From the NCBI GenBank assembly GCA_039619475.1, contig CM077115.1, positions 443,828,792 to 443,892,791 on the forward strand: DNA of 64,000 nucleotides, in the 5' to 3' direction. A model generated the notes under the pieces. The model was not told the origin of the DNA. It ran no database searches and saw only the letters and a program-made list of their open reading frames with translations. This document shows positions 59,395-64,000 of this stretch, in pieces. The first letter of the stretch is position 1, and every line of letters begins with the position of its first letter. Source of the DNA: Icerya purchasi (lineage: Eukaryota > Arthropoda > Insecta > Hemiptera > Monophlebidae). The position numbers and the translations under genes were made by a program.

Positions 59395-61600
59395 TTTCTC
59401 TTGGCATCCTGTCTAGTATTATATATATATATATATATATATATATTGATATATTGATATGACTCGGAATATTGGTCCCTCTTTCGGAGCGCCAGTTGAT
59501 ATGAATTCAGTGTGTTAATTTCGACTTCTAGTCTCTGTTTAGGGGACCACTTGATGTAAAACTCTTTTTCTCCGACAAAGTGATAACAATAAAAAAAACG
59601 GGTGCCAGCAACACTCGCGGTGTTGCAATCAGAGGACCCTCAGAGCATTAGGCTTTTTCGAAAAGTATCGTAAAGAAATTTAATAAAGAAAAGAAAAATA
59701 TAAATAAAATCACAAAAAACCAAATTCGAGTCTCTTCACCTCGGAGATATTATCTAGCCGATACCATGTGTCCAATAGCGATAGTTTTACTAAAAGCGCG
59801 TATATTTTCGTAAAAATTACAAACAAACAAAACGGACGCATACAGAATTGATATAGACTAGAAAAAAATTGTACGAAAAAATTTGACTGATTGATATAAC
59901 ATTTTGACACCGGAATTGAAAACGTGCAATTTTACGAAAAAAAAGGTAACACGACCACTAGATATTATTCTGCGACGCTCGACGACGTGAGTTGCGGACC
60001 AATATAATACGACTGACATCGAGTGAACAACGAATTAATAGTATATCGAATCATCATGCAAGATGCACGAATGAAGATTTCGGTACACGATGGGCTTTTA
60101 CCGAACGACATAGTCGAATCGCTGAAATTGCCCGGTGGTACCTTATCAATTAATAATATGAACACCGTCGATTTTTCTAGAATACTTTTATAATACTACC
60201 GCGTTAATTAACCTGCCTTTTATAACATTCTCGCCGCTCGACATTATTCGGCACATCTTATTCAACGCTTCTTGTCGTATATATCATTGTCTTAGCTGCT
60301 GACCACTACCGCCCAGACACTATGACGTCTCTACCCCAGCGCGACCATGTACTTGACGATCACGCCACCAATCTTGGGGGGATTTTTGGTATCGGCCATA
60401 TATGTAAACAAGACACGACAAAGCGACGATGTAAAATATATCGACGTTCGAGAAGCCGAGAATTAATGAATAAATCGAAGAATAATTTATAGCTCGAACG
60501 TCGAATAAAAGATAGCGCCAAAAGTACCGAATCCGTATCAATATGTAATTAGTGCGCCTTGTATTTTAGTAGTATCTTTATGCTCACAGCAAAGTATCGT
60601 TCTTTTCTCACAGAATTGTTTCATTGTAGGCACATGTTGGCGCGAGGGGTAAATTCGAAACGATTTCGTTCAGTGCGCAGATTGTTACCCGCTCTCAGAT
60701 GACGTTATTTCGTCCAGAATTTTCAGTAGATATAATAACGTTGATATTGCATTTTACCACAATTCTTCAATGTTGCCTATAAGTCTTTGCTCTCTTACGC
60801 GCATACGTACATGTGTTTGTTTGCAAATATATATTTATACGTAAATCCCTTAAATTATCTATAATCGACCGAAAATGAATCTTGTAAAAATTTGTTCTAG
60901 TGTTACATATTAAATATTTCACTGCAGAACTGAACTGGTGAAATTGCTAGTAAAATTTTAAAATGATAGTTGTTTTTTTAATGTTAAGTTCGTTTCTATA
61001 CGTTTTAGTTGTTCTCTAAGCGGGACATTGTTAATTCCTCACTTTCTTCAATTTCCGTGAACTTGTTGATGAAGCTTTCCTCCTCTCAATATGATTTTTT
61101 ATCGGCTCTGTGTCAGCTGTTTTACTTTTGTCGTCTACAAAAAAAACTTAAATCGTCTTCTTCCTTACTACAGAGCCGGGATTATAAAACTGCTTTCGAT
61201 CTAGGTTTAGCCACATTTAGAACTCTCTACTCCTCCCCCACACTTTTAACAATTTTCCCGTTCTTATTAAAAGAGGCTAAAATCAGAATTACTCTGAAAA
61301 TGACAAAAATTTAAAAAAAAAAACGCATGGCAAAACTTTTGCTTCTTCTTACCCTTTACTACTCTTCTTTTTCATATCTGGAAAATGGGGACAACCTTTT
61401 AAATTTTCTCTTTCCCAAAATTCTCCTAATATCAAAATCTTTCTCTTGATAAATTAATTCATTTTATTAACTTGATTGCTCGTATAGCTATGTTCCTAGC
61501 TTCCAAGAATCTTGCCACATTTCATTTTCTTCCACCTCACATTTTTTGGTTTCTCCTTTTACGCGAGGTATGTTCTGTAAAGACTGCCATAGTCTGCATA
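59395..61600. other. DNA beyond the gene, with an open segment near 60.1 kb
   Basis: 60020-60193 on + is open and codon-like (contains MKISVHDGLLPNDIVESLKL), ending TAA at 60191-60193. A second + frame (about 59973-60155) is also open across the same DNA. I recognise neither. An inverted repeat CGACGTTCGAG / CTCGAACGTCG lies at 60441-60451 and 60494-60504. No poly(A) signal, splice context or neighbour identifies a gene. Confidence 0.4.
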
Positions 61601-61609
61601 ACGTCTTTA

Positions 61610-62375
61610 TTTTTGAGATTAAGACTTCAAATTTTTTACACGTTCGATGCAGTTACCTCCCAATTCGATGAACAGTTGAGCCATCGTTTTTCCCAATTCG
61701 TCGCAAAGCAGCGCTCGAAGCAGTTCTTCGGCATCCTTTATAATAAGGTCTGCATTTCATTCTACAGCTCCGTAACCAACTTAAAATGGCGACCCTTGAG
61801 ATCTTTTTTCACACCAGGGTATAGGAAAAAGTCATTTGACGCCATATCCGGACTATAAGCTGGGTGGGCTAGTACTAATTCGATGCCCCTGTACATTGCA
61901 AGAATTCCATGACAGAATGAGCCATATTATGTGGATGCGCGTTATCCATACGCAGTTTCCAATTGCCGTTTTTGTATTCCGGACGTTTTGGGGCAATGTG
62001 AACCTTCGTCAGTTGTTGTTTAAATAATACTTTTATAAAATATGCCGCATTCGCTGTTTCGCCTGCAGGGACATAATGCACGTAAATCATGTCCTTTTTG
62101 ACGAAAAAAGTAATCGCCAAACATTTTTCAAGGCCGCGCTGTCTCTGCCTTTCTCAAATGCGCTGTACCACCTATAGATGGTTGTTCGGTCGAGAACATC
62201 TGAGCCATACGCTTCTTTCATCATGGCTATCGTTTCCGAACGCGGGTTTTTCGTAGTCGAAAGCAAAATTTCACTATGTATCGTTCTCGTAAAATCTCGG
62301 ATCGGTTCATTTAAAAAAAGTGCAGGGCTAAAACGATTATTATATGTTGCGCGTTGTACGATGAACACGTTGACA
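61610..62375 (-). mobile_element. Decayed mariner-like transposase, internally deleted
   Basis: On the - strand an N-terminal piece (62087-62368) carries SETIAMMKEAYGSDVLDR and TIYRWYSAFEKGRD, the mariner helix-turn-helix region. It is followed directly by a central piece with VKKDMIYVHYVPAGETANAA, so the linker, the rest of the DNA-binding domain and the first catalytic Asp are missing. Downstream pieces resemble MDNAHPHNMAHSVMEFL (second Asp region), YSPDMASNDFFLYPGVKKDLKG (in broken frames; third Asp region about 61835-61870) and a C-terminal WEKRW block near 61690. Stops and shifts make it a pseudogene. It lies about 2.2 kb beyond the host gene and is a third mariner lineage in the window. 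Confidence 0.8.
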
Positions 62376-62379
62376 AAAC

Positions 62380-64000
62380 TGAACGAAACTCGATAGATAC
62401 GTTCTTAATGAGTCAAGCCATCAGCCCCGTGTGAAGATTGAATTGATACAGTGCCACCACTTTGCGCAACGTGAATTGTAGCAGTCTTTATTGAACACGC
62501 CCCTCGTACCTTTACAGAACCGGAAGCATCCCCTGGGATTGATGAAATTTCCTTTTCGATTCTTTAAAACTTCTAATTATTCCCTTCAGTTCTTTGTGAA
62601 CTACTTAACTCCATTTTTTGCTCCCGCTCCACTCTTTCTTGGAATACCTTTAAAGTAATTTCCAACTCCTAAATCGAATTCTTCTGCACTTTGTTCAATT
62701 TCTCTTGATTTTTGCGTTAAAAAAAAAACTTTTCGAAAGTTTAGTTATAAAGCGTCCGGTCTGATGTCTCGAACAGAAATTTTTTACTTATAGCATGTTT
62801 GATTTCCATTCGAGATGCGGCTCTTCCCGTTGTATTAATACATTTTTAGCAGACATCTTTATCTCAGTACAAAATTTCTTAGTACTTATTTTGTTGCTAT
62901 CTACACTGTTTTTGACAATGTTCAATTTCTTACTGTATTTGATATAATGCTCTACTTAAATATACTGGTATGCTTTTCTTACCATTTTAGCAACCCTCTC
63001 AATTGCAATTCCCTTTTCTCAAACCTACAATGTGTCCTCATCTACTCTTTCCACCACAATATATCTTCCTCCAAAACTCCTTAATATCATTAGAAGATTC
63101 CTTATCAAATATGCAACTTTCCATCTCACCCGCTAACTTCTCTGTTGTTTTTATTCGACGTCTTTTTAACTTCTTTCTAATTAATTTTATCTTAAATAAT
63201 CCGATCCGCTTCCTTCCTTATTTCGTTATTTAGGCATTTTTCTGTACAGTTGTCTGTTGTTCCATAATCGCATCAGCAATTTCTATCTGCCCTCTCTCAA
63301 AAGGCTCAACTTAATAAAGTATACTAACCGTCAGCTCCTAATGTTTTTCATATCCCTTTAACGTTCTATCCTAAATTATTGCTGTTTTATATAAATTCCT
63401 CCAGATCTACACTATCTAGACTCGATCGTGTCCAGAATTTTTGCTTTCGCCTTTGTCTGGGAGCTAGAAAATTTGCTTTACACGCTAAATCTCTTATCCT
63501 TCCGCTGTTCGTTTAAAGGTTTTACCTGAGCTACTTTCTCATGTTAACTGCTATTATTCTATCTACCGCAACTGGCATTTTTTTGCCGACGAAACGTCAA
63601 TACTCGCCGTTCCCGGTTTTTTCCAAATACGTCTACGGCTAAAATTCAAAAAACATAGAACACGCTGTAGTTGTTTGTTAATATCTCTAATACTTTCAAC
63701 TGTTTCTGTACGATATGTTAAAATTGAAGGTGCGATAATGAATGTCTAGAATTCGAAAGAAAATAATGTTAACGATTTTATTTAAAATTGTTTTTATTCT
63801 TGTGTCATCTGATCCTTAGAAGTAATGGACAATATTAATTATGGGTTTATGATAGTTGAAGTAACTTACGTAATTTTTAAAATCAATTCTGTCAATGTGA
63901 CGAGCGAAGATCAAATACACGATACCTCATGAGTAGTTGGTAGAGCTGGATTCGTTTTGAGTTGTAATCTAAAGGTTTCTTTCATGAACCGAATCGGCAG
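62380..64000. other. Downstream C/T-rich DNA, no gene recognised
   Basis: 62460-63560 is C/T-rich on + (A/G-rich on -), like the 8.9-, 11.4- and 18.5-kb blocks, and may be further decayed retroelement sequence. The 76-codon + frame at 63003 has no motif. Confidence 0.45.

Noticed and set aside
60629..60650. TGGCGCGAGGGGTAA as an LTR-retrotransposon primer binding site
   Set aside because: No LTR pair, polypurine tract or gag/pol coding sequence was found.

Overview
The window is eukaryotic nuclear DNA: AT-rich, intron-dominated, dense in homopolymer and (TA)n runs, with one clearly conserved split gene and many transposon relics. The gene's reading resembles insect proteins, and the mobile elements (mariner, Tc1-like, RTE- and Jockey-like LINEs, Helitrons, fold-back elements) are those usual in insects. 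I infer an insect and lean weakly to a hemipteroid, but no marker here fixes the order.

The one convincing host gene is on the + strand. Five coding exons (29213-29309, 33881-34040, 41970-42125, 56485-56672, 57723-58451) have GT-AG introns with compatible phases and join into one open frame of 442 codons plus a split first codon. The 5' exon or exons with the start codon were not found; the first visible exon opens in mid-codon. The protein has a conserved N-terminal half with a helix-hairpin-helix-like LKGVG segment, and a long acidic, low-complexity tail with an NLS-like KKVKL. Its biochemical role is not known to me. Likely poly(A) signals are an ATTAAA at 58743 and an AATAAA at 59358.

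Layout: 1-29212 is upstream DNA with a TIR-flanked tandem repeat (3.65 kb), LINE relics on - (4.2-5.1 and 15.2-15.5 kb) and + (15.5-16.2 kb), several dispersed repeat families, a 425-bp fold-back element (17.05 kb), a GGTGGCCA-ended element (24.4 kb) and a GATA-rich minisatellite (26.15 kb). Intron A (29.3-33.9 kb) holds a dead Tc1-like transposase and an 860-bp fold-back element. Intron B (34.0-42.0 kb) holds another fold-back element and a second GGTGGCCA element. Intron C (42.1-56.5 kb) holds a complete Helitron-like element, a second Helitron 3' end, a decayed mariner, a pair of inverted hammerhead-like motifs, a small fold-back element and one full-length mariner with an uninterrupted DD34D transposase and perfect terminal repeats. 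The last intron holds a fold-back pair with A/T tails. Beyond the gene lie an unexplained open segment near 60.1 kb and a decayed mariner on - at 61.6-62.4 kb.

The points most worth following are the apparently intact mariner about 250 bp upstream of an exon, the inverted pair of hammerhead-like motifs, and the number of long inverted repeats that a single pre-mRNA would carry.
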